Assembly (NCBI GenBank): GCA_030549205.1
Contig: JAUKTV010000002.1
Coordinates: 1,178,001 to 1,242,000 of the forward strand
Origin: Apiosordaria backusii
Taxonomy: Eukaryota > Ascomycota > Sordariomycetes > Sordariales > Lasiosphaeriaceae
Direction: 5' to 3'
DNA length: 64,000 nt
The notes under the pieces were generated by a model, which was not told where the DNA came from, did not search any database, and was given only the letters and a program-made list of their open reading frames with translations. Of this stretch, positions 44,701 to 58,243 are shown piece after piece; within the stretch, counting starts at the first letter, position 1, and every line of letters begins with the position of its first letter. The translations under genes and the position numbers were made by a program.

Positions 44701-45870
44701 AATTATAAGTTTAAAAGATATTTAACTAAATTATAAGCTTATAAATTTAAATTTAAACCTTTTTATGAATAATAATTTCAGCTTATTATAGATTATATTA
44801 TAAGTAAATTATAGAATTATTAATTTTAAAGCCTATTTATTAAAGTAGGGTTTTAAAATCAAAAATAAACTTACTTTACCTTTTTTAAATTTTCTAAAGG
44901 CCTATAAAGGTTTAAATTTACGCTTATTATTAAATTTATTATATTATAAAATATATAAAAACTAAACTTAATAAAGTAATAAAGGTTTATAAATTATAAA
45001 CTTATAAAAGTTAAAAATAGGATTTTTATTTTAACTTTAATGAAGTAAGTAATTTTATTAAATTTAAAGTAAGTAAAAAGTAAAAAAAAATAGATTTTCT
45101 TAATTACTAATGTTATTAATAATTACAATACTTTACTATATAAAATAGAGCTTATTTTTTAAAGCTTTTAAATACTATAAATTTAATACCTTTTATTATA
45201 TAAGTAAATTATAATTAAAGCTTTAATTAAAATCGGTATTAAGCTAAGGTTTTAAAGCCTTATAGGATACTTTAGTAGTAAGTATATTAAGTTTTTTATA
45301 AATATAAAAATATAAAATATAGGATTTAAATAGAGGTTTTTTAAAGAAAAGGAATTAAAAGATTCTTACTATATATAAGTTTTTACTATTTAATTTAAAA
45401 AGTAAAAAGTTTAAATTTAATAATTATAAGATATTATAATTAAAATAATAAAATACATTAAATTTTTAATAATAACTTAAAGTATTTTAAAATAGTTTAA
45501 AGTTATTATAATCGCTCTTTTAATAGTAACTAAAGCTATATATTTAAAAGCTATAATAGCCTATTAATTAAAACTTAAAGTAAATAGTAGTTTCGTTAAG
45601 GTCCTTTATATTACTATAACTATTAAAATAATTAAAAAAGTTTATAAGTTCTTCGTTAATTAAAGGCTTATAGACTTTAAAAATTTTAATTTATAAAAAT
45701 AAGGCCTAAATATTATACTATATATTATCGATATAGTTACTTTTATAAAAGCCTTTACTATAACAGTTTATTAAAATAATATTAAATAAGCTTTATTATT
45801 AATATTATTTTAAAATAATATAGCTTTAAACCTTTAAACTTTTATTTTATAATAAATAAACCTTATTAAA
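43867..45870 (+). mobile_element. Copia copy D, 5' part (LTR plus gag region), interrupted
   Basis: Plus-oriented, starting with an 834-bp LTR (43867-44700), then internal gag-region sequence parallel to 59,357-60,524 of copy C but far more AT-rich. At 45870 it is cut by a solo LTR. It resumes at 46809-46848, is cut again by a Gypsy element and resumes at 58244-58522. It lies head-to-head with copy B across a 75-bp spacer (43792-43866). Confidence 0.82.
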
Positions 45871-46808
45871 TAATAGTTGTAATAGGCTAGTTTTATCGGC
45901 TCGAAATAGTCGGGTAGTAATTTCGTAAGAAAACTGGTCCAGTACGAATGTAAGGTAAAAATTCGTTTCGTTTAGGTGTAAATATATATAAATAGAGTAA
46001 GGAATAGCCGTAATATCGTTTCTCTTTTCCCTGAATTTGTATCAAAATTCGGTAAGAAATGGTTTACAATAGTCACAAGTAGGCATTTATATATATATAT
46101 AATAGTATATAAAACTAAGTATATATATATATAATATACGTACTTGAACGTATCGTATAGTCGAAGTAGGTAGGTAGGTACAGTAGATAAGTGGTCAATT
46201 AGTAAGTAAGTAGGTCGGTTAGGCACGTAATATATTAAAGAAGTATTGATATGTATAATTGAAGGTAAAGGTTCAGGGCAGGTCTTAGTAGAAGCGAAGA
46301 CTCCTATATATACACAAATCCTTCCACTAAAAGCCTTCCTTTATTCCACTATTCGGTCCACTATTCGGTCCTTCTTTCCACTATAATTCTTTCTTCCAAT
46401 GGACCTTTCGGTAGTTAAATAGCTTGAATAGCTCTCAATAGCTCACAAAGCCCACCACAATACCAGTGGCGAAGCTTCCGTTCCGGAAGACTAGCTTCCG
46501 AGCTATGCCAAGCCTCCGTCAAAGGCTAGCTGAGCCGTACCGGGCCGAATATCCCGCTTTTCGGTATATAAAAGAAAACTTCTTCAAATCTTAACCAAAA
46601 TTGAATTTGATTTAAGATTACTATTGCTTACGTAATATAGTATTATATATTAGAATACCAGCTTACTAGCTAAAACTAGTAAATAGATATTCTAATTTAA
46701 AGTTTTATTATTAAAATAAAACTATATTTGTCAAAGACAAATATTACGTAAGCAGTAGTATTATATAGATATACCACTATATAATACTTAGAAATAATAT
46801 AATTATCA
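45871..46808 (+). mobile_element. 938-bp solo LTR inside Copia copy D, lightly mutated
   Basis: Flanked by the direct repeat TTAAA (45866-45870 and 46809-46813). The uninterrupted site CCTATTAAAGTC is present in copy C at 60,517-60,528, which proves insertion. Ends TAATAGTTG ... AATTATCA fit an LTR with terminal TGATA/TATCA after one G-to-A change. It holds a TATATATAC box near 46,300, a duplicated CCACTATTCGGT word at about 46,346-46,370 and a GC-rich 150-bp stretch (46,440-46,560). The plus strand is assumed. Being much less AT-rich than its surroundings, it is probably a late arrival or a low-copy family. Confidence 0.75.
46619..46760. repeat. 142-bp MITE-like unit with 20-bp terminal inverted repeats
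   Basis: TACTATTGCTTACGTAATAT at 46619-46638 is the inverse of ATATTACGTAAGCAGTAGTA at 46741-46760 with one mismatch. The interior holds further small palindromes (TTAGAATA...TATTCTAA and AGTTTTATT...AATAAAACT). It may be a miniature inverted-repeat element within the solo LTR, or simply LTR secondary structure. No clear target duplication. Confidence 0.55.
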
Positions 46809-46848
46809 TTAAAGTATATAAACTATTTATTTAAAGTTATTTCTATAG

Positions 46849-46970
46849 TGTTACGGAAGGATGTAGGAGGATCTATATGCACATATATATAGCTACTTCT
46901 TATGCAGTAGATATTAGAACAATCAATCATTATGCAACCAATGTCTTATAGTACTAGTGACCTTGCAATA
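46849..46970 (+). repeat. 5' LTR of the Gypsy element
   Basis: 122 bp beginning TGTTACGGAAGGATGTAGGA and ending CCTTGCAATA. Contains ATATATATAGC as a possible promoter box. Unusually short for an 11-kb Gypsy element. Confidence 0.85.
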
Positions 46971-49900
46971 ATGGTAATTGCAATCTTATTTAATCAAACA
47001 GCCTAAACTAAGCTAAAGATCGAAATTTTTCTATTATCTACTATCAATTCCATACCCTAACTATTAAGTCGACGCTAACATCTATAGCCTTAATTAAAAA
47101 GCTACGTTAGCTACTAACTTCTACTTTAATAAATATATTAAGTTGCCTTATTATTATTATCTAAGACCTTTAAGAATATATATCTAAGTTTAATTCAATT
47201 TACTTATAAAAGCCTACTATTACTTTAATTTTTAACTTAAACTAACTTACTACCTTTCTAACTTAACACCTTCTACCCTAAATGTCTATAGACGTTATAT
47301 TGAAATTACCCTACTAATAACCTTACTATTTAACTTTAGGCCTCCTATAGCCTTTCCTTATATCAGATTAAGCTTACTAGCTTAACTCTTTAAAATACTA
47401 ACAAGTATATTAGCTAATATAACTATATAATAAACCTAATGTCCTTTAAGAATAGGATTTTATTATTATTACCGATATTAAGTAAGCCTTAAAGATCAAT
47501 CCTGATATTTTTAAAGATAAAGAAGTTAGAGATTAAATACTATTGAAGTGGTTAATTAATAAGTACAATGCCTTTAAATATTACCTTAATAAGTTTCGTA
47601 AACGTTAGAATATTGTAAATATTTAACTATATTAATTACTACTTAAAGACCTTCTAGATCCTTTATTTTTAATATAAGTAGACTTCCTACTATATTAAAA
47701 ATAAGCCTAAGATATATCGGTATAATAGTTGTAAATTAAGCTTTAATAATACTAACTATAAGATTAGTAGAAGTAACTTGACTTTATTTTATATTATTAT
47801 AGCTTAGCCTCTTTACTTATATATATACCTTTAAATAATTAAAAGGCTTTACTATTTATTCTATCAGATGATACCTTAAACGTTTATATAGAGCCTATTT
47901 TTAATAATATATAATATTATATATTAGCCTTTACAATATACCGACCTTTCTTTAAAAAAAACCTACCTTTTAATAATTTAGCTTTAATAATATAGCTCTA
48001 TCTTCTATTATCTAATTTAAATTTAAATCTTTTATTTACCTTTTAAATACCTATACTTAAGTATCTATTAAAGAATAAGCTACTACTTTTAATACCGATA
48101 AATCCTTAACTAGTATATATCCTTAAAGCTCTATTTTATAAAAAAGTCGGATATAGTAAATATAAAGTCTTAATCACTTTATTTAAGATTAGAAATAATT
48201 TTCCTTAAATATATAAGTTAGGTATATTAAACCTATTAAATAAAGAAGAGCAATATCGTTAAAAAGAAGCTTTTTTTTAACGATAGTAAGCTATTAAGCC
48301 TTTTATAATATTTAAACCTATACTTAAGCTTTACCTTTTTATTTAAAAAGAAAGCCGTTAGATATTTTTATTTTCTACTGATACTGCTAACTTTACATTA
48401 ATATTTAAAACCGTTTTATTTAATAAGCCTACTTTAATATTTAAAACTACGCTTACCTTTATAAATATATTAAGTTTTACTTAAAAATCTTTTTAAATAA
48501 AATATTAAATTGATTTTACTTAAAAGCTTTATAAGAATTTAAAATAGATTTAAAGATAATATACTAACGTTTAAATAGTTAAATTATAGACATTTAAGCT
48601 ACTTAAGTAAAGCCTAGCTGATAAATTTACCGGTACTTTTAAACTTTTAAGCCTATTTAATAAGGTTAAAAGATATTTAGCTTTAAATTGTAAATAAGTA
48701 ATAATCGATTCCTTTATACTATCTATAGTATTAAAAGCTTAAACAGTCAAAAGGAAGTCTTTAAACTTTATATAAAGTCGCGACTATATTAATAATTAAA
48801 ATATTAGATTTTAGCTTAATCCTTAAGCAACTCTGTCCTATTAAGTATTAACTTTACCTTACTAAAGTATTTAACCTCTTTAAATAAATAAGCTATTACT
48901 ATAATATAATTACTGTAAAGTAAAGAGATCTCTTTCTATTTTTTTAAAATAAAGTAATATCTTTTTTATATTTAACTTAGTAATTAAAATTGCTAAATAA
49001 CCTTACCGATACTAAGCATTTCTTTTATAATAAACTTAATATCTAATATCTTAACTTAAATTAAAATATACTAGTTCTTTAATATTAAGATTTAAAGGAT
49101 ATTTAAATAAACCTATTAATATTTATTAAAGTAACTAATATTACTTATAAATATAATAACCGCCTTTATTTTCTTCTATATATTTAATCTTAACTTTATA
49201 TTTAAACTCTCTACTTAGTTTAAGTTTAAAAACTAGCTTTAATATATTAAGTACTAAAGGTTTAAAAGAAGGCAGTAGTTATAGAAAAGAAGGTAAAGGT
49301 AATAACTTTACTAACCTTACTATAAATATAAATAGAAATAAATATAAGTAAGTATTCTTTAATAGTTTTAACCTTTTTAATACTACTTTTAATAAAATTA
49401 CCGATAATATAAATACCTATAATACTAAAGAATCTATATATAGTTAGAAAATAGATCTAATCAGTTCCTTCGACCTTAATAAAAAAGACAAAGGAACTAT
49501 ACTTAAAGAATGTAACTATCAGAAAGTATATATAAAGGTTTATAGTTTTTAAAAACTATTTATAACTATATAGATATTAATATTAAATATAATATTATTT
49601 AATATAATTTAAAGGTACTATTAGTTAAAGTAATATCCTTTTAGTATATAATAGAGTTTAATTAGAAAGATCGAAATTAATTTAAAGTAAGCTTATATAA
49701 TTAAAAATAAATATTATTAAATAAGTTTACTATACTATATAATATTATATTAACAAAACTTCTTACTATAAGATATATCTATAAGGATTATAAAAATAAT
49801 AAGCTTATTAAAGAGTATATATTTATAATTCTATAATATATCTAATCTTTTAATATTGTAAATACTTTTAACCTATTATAATATATCTATATATATATTA

Positions 49901-50399
49901 ACTTTAAGTTATAATAATTAATCAATATCTTTTATAAAAGAGATACTATTATTACTTATTTTTAGTATTTTAAAGAAAAGACTTACCTTTATTATACCGC
50001 AGTCCAATTCTTTATTTATAAAGTTTAAAATAAAAAATGTATATTATTAGTTAATATAGTTTAAAAGTTAAAGGATAATAATAATAAAAAGAAAAGTATA
50101 GTTATATAGCCAGTAGAATATATTTAAATAAATATTAACTTAAAGGTAAAGGTTATAAAGATAGCTATAGTAAAGTTAGAAGTTAAGGATATTTTAATAA
50201 AGGTAATGGTAATAGTTTTAATTATAATAATAGTTATAAAGAATAGTAAAGAAGTTAAGGAAAAGGTAATAGTTAAGGTTTAAAATAAGGTAATAGTTAA
50301 AGTTAAAAATAAAGAAATAAATAAGGTTTAAAAAGAAGTTAAAGTAATGGTAAATTTAAAAAAGGTTTTATTAAAAAAAGCTAAAAGGTTAAAATAGAT

Positions 50400-53300
50400 T
50401 TTAAAGTAAATTCTATAAATGTCGTTTTTTTAAATATACTATCCTTTTTACTATAATTATTAGCTTTATAATTTAATCTATTAAAATAGATATCTATATT
50501 ATTAATACTTTAAATACTATATATAATACCGCTATTAATTTAAATAAAATCCTTAAAAAGCGATATATTATGGTAATATTAAGATTATTTTAAAGGAAGA
50601 TATTAATAGATAGAAAGTAGAATTTAAATTAGTAAAATCTAGCTTTTAACTTATTAATAAGTTTATTAAAGAAAAGATAGTAATATAAATACTAAAGAAG
50701 ATAATGGAAATTTTAATACTTACTTTAATATATTCTTTAATTGTAATATAATAACGTTATTAAAAGTTATAATAAACTATTAGTAAGTTAAAACTAATAT
50801 TAAACTTAATAAAACTTAAATATATATTTAGTACTATATTGCATTTAATAACTAATCTATATTGCTTAAATATATAAACGTTTATAAGATTATTACTTCT
50901 TTAAAAAAAGTTAATTACAATAAGCTTAATTAAGTAATAGTAATAAATAGTATAAACGTTTTTAATTAAGTATTTACCTTAAGTAAAATTATAAATGCTA
51001 AATTAATATTAAGTTAAGATATTATTAAATTTAGTAAATTTACTTACTATTAAATTAAAGTATAAAGTGCTTTTTAAAGAAAAAAGGTATTAATCTATTT
51101 AAATATTAAATGCTTAACTATAATAATAGACTGTAAATTTTAATAGTAAATATTTCTTTATATTATACTATTTAAGTTAAATAACCTAGTCTCTATATAA
51201 GTAGTTAATAGTATTATTAAGATATATAAAATAGTAGAGTTCGATTTTTATATATTTAAGACTTATTAAAGAGTAGACGTTATTAATAGAATATTAGATT
51301 AAGTATTGATAGTAAATAAAATAGGCTTTAATATACTATTAGATATAACCTTTTTAAAGTTAAATAGAATAAAGATTAATTACCTTAATTTATCGGTATC
51401 TTTTAATTTATATAATGACTTTAAAACTACTTTTATGATAAAACTTAAATATCGTAACCTTATAAAAAGAAAAGTAGTAGTTTATTAAAGAATAGTTATT
51501 TAGCTTTATTTTACAATGTCTTTACCTATTAGCTTTTTAGATCTTTTAAAAAGTAAAGGATAGTTAAAAAATTATACTATCTATACTATAGTATTTAAAG
51601 TTTTAAACATTACTATTTAAAAAGACTTTTTAAAATATTTAGTTATTATAAATAATACTAATAAGCTAATGGTCTTTTATAAAAATAGGAAGGTTAAATA
51701 TCTTTAAAACTGTAATTAAAATAAGCAAGTAAATGTCTTATAAAAGAAAATTACTTTAATTAAAGCTATTATTAACTTAAAAAGTAATAAGAAGTTCTAT
51801 TTTAACGATATTATCGAAACTATTCTTTATATAATTAAGGATAAAGTCGATACTTTAATTTAAATATTACTTAATAAAGATACTAAGAAAGTCGATAATA
51901 GGGAATTTAATTTTAAACTACCTTTTAAATATCTAATTAATAAAGGCTACTATAAAGGCTTAGGCTTTAATACTTTAAAAGATATTCTATATATTATAGT
52001 AAATAATAGTATTTAAATTAGCTTTTTAAATATAAATCTTACTAAATATTTGCAAGCATTTATTAAAAGATATAATTATTAAGATAGTAGTAGTATTATA
52101 AATATATTAAAAGATAAATATATATATATAAATATTATTAATAATTAATATAAATATAAGGTCGGTATTAAATTGTATTTTCTAAATATTGAAGATAGGA
52201 AAATTACTGATAATACCTTAAATTCTATATATAAATAAGGTAAAATAGTTTAAAAAAAAGACAGTATTTTATTTAAATATTTAATATTTATTATTTAAAG
52301 AATAGTTTATAGTATTAAAAAAGGTAAAATAGTTATAGACCTTTATAATCTAAATTCAATAGTAATCTTTAATAACTATCTATTATTAAATTAAGAGGAG
52401 ATTTTTAATATTACTATTAAATGTAATTACTTTATTATCTTAAATGCCTTAGCCTTCTTTTATTAGCTTTTAATTTAAAAGAAATATTAAAATAAAATAG
52501 TATTAATAAGCCTTTAAGGTTTAGAAGTTAATAAGATAGCTTTAATAAGCTTTTATAATTTATTAACTTATATATAAAGGTTTATAAATAGATATTTAAT
52601 ACCTTTTTAAAAGTTTTATTATACTTATATTAACAATATAATAATTTTTAATAAAATACTTAATAACTATATTAAATATATTAAAGAGGTCTTTAAGTTA
52701 TTTAAAGATATTTATTTAAGTATTAACTTTAAAAAATCCTTTTTTAATTACCTATCTATAAAGTTATTTAGCTTTAAGGTAAATAGATTTAGAATGTTTA
52801 TTATTATAGATTAAGTAATAACTATTGTAAAAATGAAAATGCCTCTTAATTTTAATTAATTAAAATAGTATATTGGATTTACTAGATTTTTATAAAAATC
52901 TATACTATAGTTTTAGTAAAAGATATAATTACTAAAAGATTGTAAGACTAAATTATTAACTAACTATTATAAGAAAGATAAAATTAAAGCTAACGGTATA
53001 AAGTTTAAGTATAAGAGGGTAATATTTAAAACTATCTTTAAGCCTATTAATAAAGAAAGGAAATCCTTTAAAATATTATAAAAGTACTTTATAAAAGTAA
53101 TATATTTTACTTATTAGGACCTAGATTGTTTAGTCTTTATTAAAATTAATATATTTAAAAAAGGTATTAAAGCTATGGTTTTCTATTTTAAAGGAGATTA
53201 TTAAAATAGTAAAAAGATTTTTATAAATAATATTTAGCCTATTATATACTTAAGTAACTGTCTTATCTTATTAAAAAAGAGATATTAGCCTATAGAGTTA

Positions 53301-54950
53301 AAGGTAGTTAGTTTAATTTAGATTTATTATAAGCTTTAAATATAGATTTAGTTAAATAAAGTTAATGTAATTATACTTATTAATTATAAGTTAATTAAAG
53401 GCATTGTTAATTAGTCTTTTTTTAAAATAGTAGATATTATTAAGCTTAACTTTAAACTAATTTTAACTATAATATACCTAGCTTAATATACTTTAAACAT
53501 CTATTATATATTAAGTAAGCTTAACCTAGTTTTTAATATATTATTAAAGCTTCCAATTATAGACAACGATAAACTATAAGGTAAAGATATTAATAAATTA
53601 GACGATATTTAAGTAAATACTTATTAATTATAAGTATATTTAGTAACATATATAGAGATTAGTGATAATTTTAAGATTAAGATTATTAAAAAATATAAGC
53701 TTAATTGTAAATATTTTAAGATTTTAGACTATATTAAAGTAAGGAAAGCTTTAACTAAGGTTAAAGAAGAAGCTTTACCGATATTTAAAGTAATACTATT
53801 TAAATTAAAAGATAAATTACTTTATTATAACTTAGTTAATACTACCTTATATTTATATATATTAAAAAACTATTTATAAGATATTTTAAAATTAGTATAT
53901 AATGTAAAATACTACTTTAGGATAATAAAAATAATTAAAGAGCTTTAGCATTTTTTATTTTGTTAAATAACTTATTCTATTAAAGAATACATTAAGTACT
54001 GTCAAATCTATATTAAAAATGTAATTAATAAATAAAAGCTACTTCGTAAATTAAAACTAATTTATACTTTATTATAAATTAGCTATATAATTTATATAGA
54101 TTTTATTACTATACTTTCTTTAATTAAGAAAAGTAAAGTTTAAATAGTACTTAAAAAAGGTTTTAATATATTAATATCTATTATAAGTAAAGATAATAAA
54201 AGGATAATAGTAGTATTAAGAAAAGTAAACTGGACAGTAAAGGATTAGAAAATTTAATTACTAATAGCTTTTTAATTAGTAAATTAAGGTTTACTAAAGA
54301 ATATTATTTTAAATAGAAATTTAAAGTTTATAGAAAAGCTTTAAATAGAAGTATTTACAGTATTAGGTATTAAGCTTTTAATATTTATAGTTTAGTATTT
54401 TTAAACTAATAGAGTATTTAAAAAGAAGAATTAAAAGTTAAAGTTAATAATAAGATATTACTATACTATAAATAACAATATACTTTAAGTAAATATTCTC
54501 TTTATAGTTATTTATAATATAAATATAGCCTATATAGAAACAATCAGACGTTTTTCTTTTAAACTTATTTATAGATTTAAGCCTAATTTAACTATAGATC
54601 TTATCTTTAATTTAAAGAAGCAGTACGATATACATGATATAAAAATGTTATATTCATTAAAGGTAAAGACTATAATAGCTTATATAATAGCGGTTATTAA
54701 GATTAAATACAATAGTAAATAAATACTTACTTAATTTAAAGTCAATAATTAAGTATACCTTAAACTTTACTATAAATATACTTTTCTTAATAAAGCATTA
54801 TATAAATATTCCTAATAAAGAATAGGCTTATTTTAAATTATAGAGGTTAAAGGACCTTTAGCCTATATACTTAAGTTCTTACTTACTTAAAGTATATATT
54901 TAACAGTATTTATTGCTTAGCTTATTAAAGTACTTATTAGTAAAGATCTT
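50400..54950 (+). pseudogene. Gypsy pol relic (protease, RT, RNase H, integrase)
   Basis: The reverse transcriptase is readable from about 52,300. A motif block (DLYNLNSIVI) and an ALAFFYQLL-type stretch are followed by the catalytic centre at 52,626-52,637, which reads Tyr-Ile-Asn-Asn where Gypsy enzymes have Tyr-x-Asp-Asp; the two G-to-A changes are RIP on the other strand. RNase H-like sequence runs to about 53,400. The integrase core at about 54,060-54,700 starts with an MDFI-like strand (here IDFITI). In-frame TAA/TAG stops occur throughout. No ORF longer than 60 codons survives here. Confidence 0.75.
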
Positions 54951-55399
54951 TATTATAAGATACTACCGTTAGTTAAAAGAGTTATCAAGTTAGTAAATAG
55001 AAAAAAAGATAAATATAAAGTTAAGAAAATATTATAAAAAAGGATTGTATTAAAGAAAAGTAAAGGAGTAATAAAGTATTTAATTCAATAAAAAGACTAG
55101 AGAAATTAATAGAATTAATAGTATAAAAGAGCGTTTTTAATAGAGAATATATTAAAGTTAATACTAAAGTATAAAAAGAAGTACCTAATTAAAAAGAAAG
55201 AATATAAAAAGAAGAAAATAAAATTTAAATTAAAAGAGAAAGTATTAGAAAAGGTAAATAAGGTCCCTTCTTTATTATTAAAACTTTTTAAAAGGAAGCT
55301 TAAAAGACTTAAAAAGACGATACTTAATAAGCTAAAGTCTAAAGTATTTAAAAGAAAAAGAGGCTATTTAAGGAGAAATCTATTATTAGAAATTAAAGA

Positions 55400-57700
55400 T
55401 AATTAATAGTAAAGACCGAAGTTACTAGAAAATTTAGTAAATTAGAAAATTATTATAACTTCCTTCTTTAATTTACAGTACTATTTAATAGAAAATTTTC
55501 CTATTACATAACTACTTACTAATTAATTTATAGTTTTTAAATTTTTCTCTAATACAATACTTTCTTCCCCTTTAAATCTTATATTTATAACTAACCTTAT
55601 TATCCTTATCCCTTTATCTTTTAATTATTATACATTACATTAATCTTATAATATTAAAAAAGCTACCTTTTAATAATCTTACTATCTTTACTTTTTTACC
55701 TTTATAAATTATATATTATTTTAATTATATATTAGTAAGCTATTCCTTTATAACCTCTTTATCCTTATTTCTATACTTTAATAGTATAGAAATAGTTATA
55801 GTAGAAAGTATAAAAATAACTAAAATATAGTTACCGATACTTATATTGTCCTTTTTATAAAACGTTAGGAAAAAAAGAAAAGATAGATAGTTTAAAAAGA
55901 TAATAAAGGTAATTTTAAAGGTCGCTTTTATTATATATTATAAAAGAAAAATATAATAGCCAGATTAGTTTAACGATTAGAACGTATTATTTATTATTAA
56001 AAATCTTATATATAAAGAGCTAAAATATAAACGTTTTAAAAGTAATAAACCGCACTTAGTAAACTTATATAATTAAAGTTATAAATAAAATGCCTATACT
56101 ATTAAAAACTAAGCAATTTTTAATTATAAAGCTTCTTTAATTTAATAAAAATTGAGTATTTAAGCTTTTATAGAAGCTCTAAAAGTATATAAATAAAGCT
56201 AACCTTTATAACTTAATAAATAGATATAAGCTTAATTAAAGTTTTTAATATAAAGGTCTTGATTTTAATAATAATGACTTTAAAAAGAATAATATGTAAT
56301 TTAAAAACATTAAGTTAATTAATATCGAAGATAATATTAAAGATATTTACAGTCTTATTAAATATACTATAAAGTAACTGGCTATTAAATTAAAGCTCTA
56401 AGCTTTAATAAATTACTAAGAAGATAGCCTATATAAACTAATTACTATAGAAGATAATAAAGTAAAGAAAGCTAAATATAAAAAGGATAAGGTAAAGGCT
56501 TTAAAGGAAAAAAAGAAATCTTTAGTATTTAGCTTTAATTTTATTAAAGTAATTGGAATAGTCGATAATAGGTTAGAAACTGTCAGTTATAAGAAGATTA
56601 AGCTTATATTTAATTAACTAAATGATTATACTAAGCAATTCTAAAAGCTAAGTAAGATATTAATAGAGATTTAAAGGTCAATTAAAATAATAGTAAAGTA
56701 GGATAGAACTAATGTTGATAAACTAAATAACTTATTTTAAAATTATACTAATATAATAAGTAAGTTTCTTAATAGCAGTTAAGACATTAACGTTCAATTT
56801 AAATTAAAAAAGATCTAACCTTTATTTAAAAATATAATAAGATATATTATTATTAATATATTATAAGACTTTACTAAATAGAAAATATAATTTTAAACCG
56901 ACGGAATTTTAAAAGTTGTTAAAATAGTTTAGAAGTTTAATATTAAGCTTAATAAAGTCTTATAATAATAACTAAGTATAATAGTATTAGAAAGTTATAT
57001 AGATATTTAAGCTATTATTTAATAGACTATAAAAGTAAGGACTTTTATTAATATAAATCTATTTACTAAAATAATAAAGTAAATATTAATTTCGGTATTA
57101 ATATATATAACATTTATCGTTACTTAAACGGAACTTAAAACTTTAACTATAACTATAATATTTACTATTATATAAACAGAACTTAAGACCTTAACCCTAA
57201 CTATAATATCTATTATTACTTAGATTAAAACTACGACCCTAACTATAATATCTATTATTATTTAAATAGAAACTAAAATGTTAACTATTATAATATCTAT
57301 AGCTATATAAGTAGAAGTTAAAACGTTAATTTTAATTAATATATTTGCAATATTTACTATTATTAAAATAATAGTTAAAATTCTACTTAATATATTTTTA
57401 ACATTTAAAGTAATAAAAGAAAGCTAGATAAAGACGAAAATAATAAAAAAGTATAAGTAAAAAAGCTAAAATTATTGTCGACTTAACTATTAAAGAAAAA
57501 GAATAAGATAAAGTTATAGTACTAACTTAAAATAAAGCTCTAAATTTAACTTAAGATAAAGCCTTAAATTTAACCGAAAATAAACTACTAAGTCTAACTT
57601 TAAATAAGCTTATAGCTTTAAATTAAAATAAAGCTTTAACTTTAATTTAAAATATATTAATCCAGTTTTAATAGAAAAGAAATATAGTATAAGAAGAATA
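55400..57700 (+). pseudogene. extra reading frame downstream of Gypsy integrase, unknown
   Basis: Between integrase and the 3' LTR, one plus frame (clearest at 56,090-57,700) is interrupted only by TAA/TAG, as expected of a RIP-mutated coding sequence. It is Lys/Ile-rich (KKAKYKKDKVKALKEKKKS) and contains a block of repeats (TELKTLTITII type). Standard Gypsy elements end shortly after integrase or a chromodomain, so this is an additional gene or captured sequence. No family recognised. Confidence 0.45.
57080..57370 (+). repeat. degenerate ~60-bp tandem repeat in the extra Gypsy frame
   Basis: ACTTAAAACTTTAACTATAA and variants recur roughly every 58-62 bp (about 57,130, 57,190, 57,250 and 57,310), preserving the reading frame and encoding ~20-residue units around KTLTITII. 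A second weaker repeat of AAAGCYYTAAATTTAAC follows at about 57,530-57,660. Confidence 0.6.
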
Positions 57701-58121
57701 GATAATAAGAAGTTAGGATAATTTAATAGATGTAATAGTAAATAAGTAGGGAGAATAGGAAGTAGTAGTAGATAAGTAGAATAAAAAGAAAAAGAAAAAA
57801 AGGAAGTAAGGATTAAATAGATATCTCTTTACTTTATTGTAATAACTTTTCTTTCTCCTTTTTATTTCTTTTATTATTATAAATAAAGCTTTAAAGTAAG
57901 TAATAGATATAAGCATTGTTAGGAATTGTAGGCAGTTTAATAAAAGTAGCTATAGAATTTAATAGATATAATATTAAAAAGGATTATTGCAATAGGTTAT
58001 AAAGGGATTAGGCATTACTATTTATAGGCTAAAGAATAAAGATAGTTATAAATATTAATAAGTATAGCTATTAATGAATTATACTACCGAGAGGTAGTAA
58101 TTTTTCTTTAAAGGAGGGTAT

Positions 58122-58243
58122 TATTATAGAAGGATATAGAAAGATCTATATACGTATATATATAGCCACTTTTTATATAGCAGACATTAGAACAATCAAT
58201 CATTATACAACCAAGGTCTTGTGGCACCAGTGACCTCGCGACA
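58122..58243 (+). repeat. 3' LTR of the Gypsy element
   Basis: 122 bp, same length as the 5' LTR, beginning TATTATAGAAGGATATAGAA and ending CCTCGCGACA. It is preceded by the polypurine tract and followed by the TATAG duplication. Confidence 0.85.

Larger units (their letters stand above)
46849..58243 (+). mobile_element. complete but dead Ty3/Gypsy retrotransposon, 11.4 kb
   Basis: LTRs of 122 bp at 46849-46970 and 58122-58243, both starting (T)GTTACGGAAGG-like and ending GACCTYGCRAYA. The 5-bp target duplication TATAG is at 46844-46848 and 58244-58248, and the empty site CTTATAGTGTTAAATT is in copy C at 60,553-60,568. A polypurine tract AAAGGAGGG lies at 58,110-58,118, just before the 3' LTR. 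Internal order: gag-like region (about 47,000-50,400), protease region, reverse transcriptase, RNase H, integrase (to about 54,900), then about 3 kb of extra sequence. The two LTRs differ by C/T and G/A transitions from RIP. Inserted into Copia copy D. Confidence 0.85.

Noticed and set aside
51306..51488. 60-codon frame in the Gypsy element as an independent gene
   Set aside because: It is a chance stop-free piece of the mutated gag-pol region, with the Ile/Asn/Lys bias of RIP DNA.
57713..57916. 67-codon minus frame rich in Phe/Tyr/Ile as a membrane protein
   Set aside because: Hydrophobicity is produced by the AT-rich purine tract on the other strand; it lies within the plus-strand Gypsy sequence.
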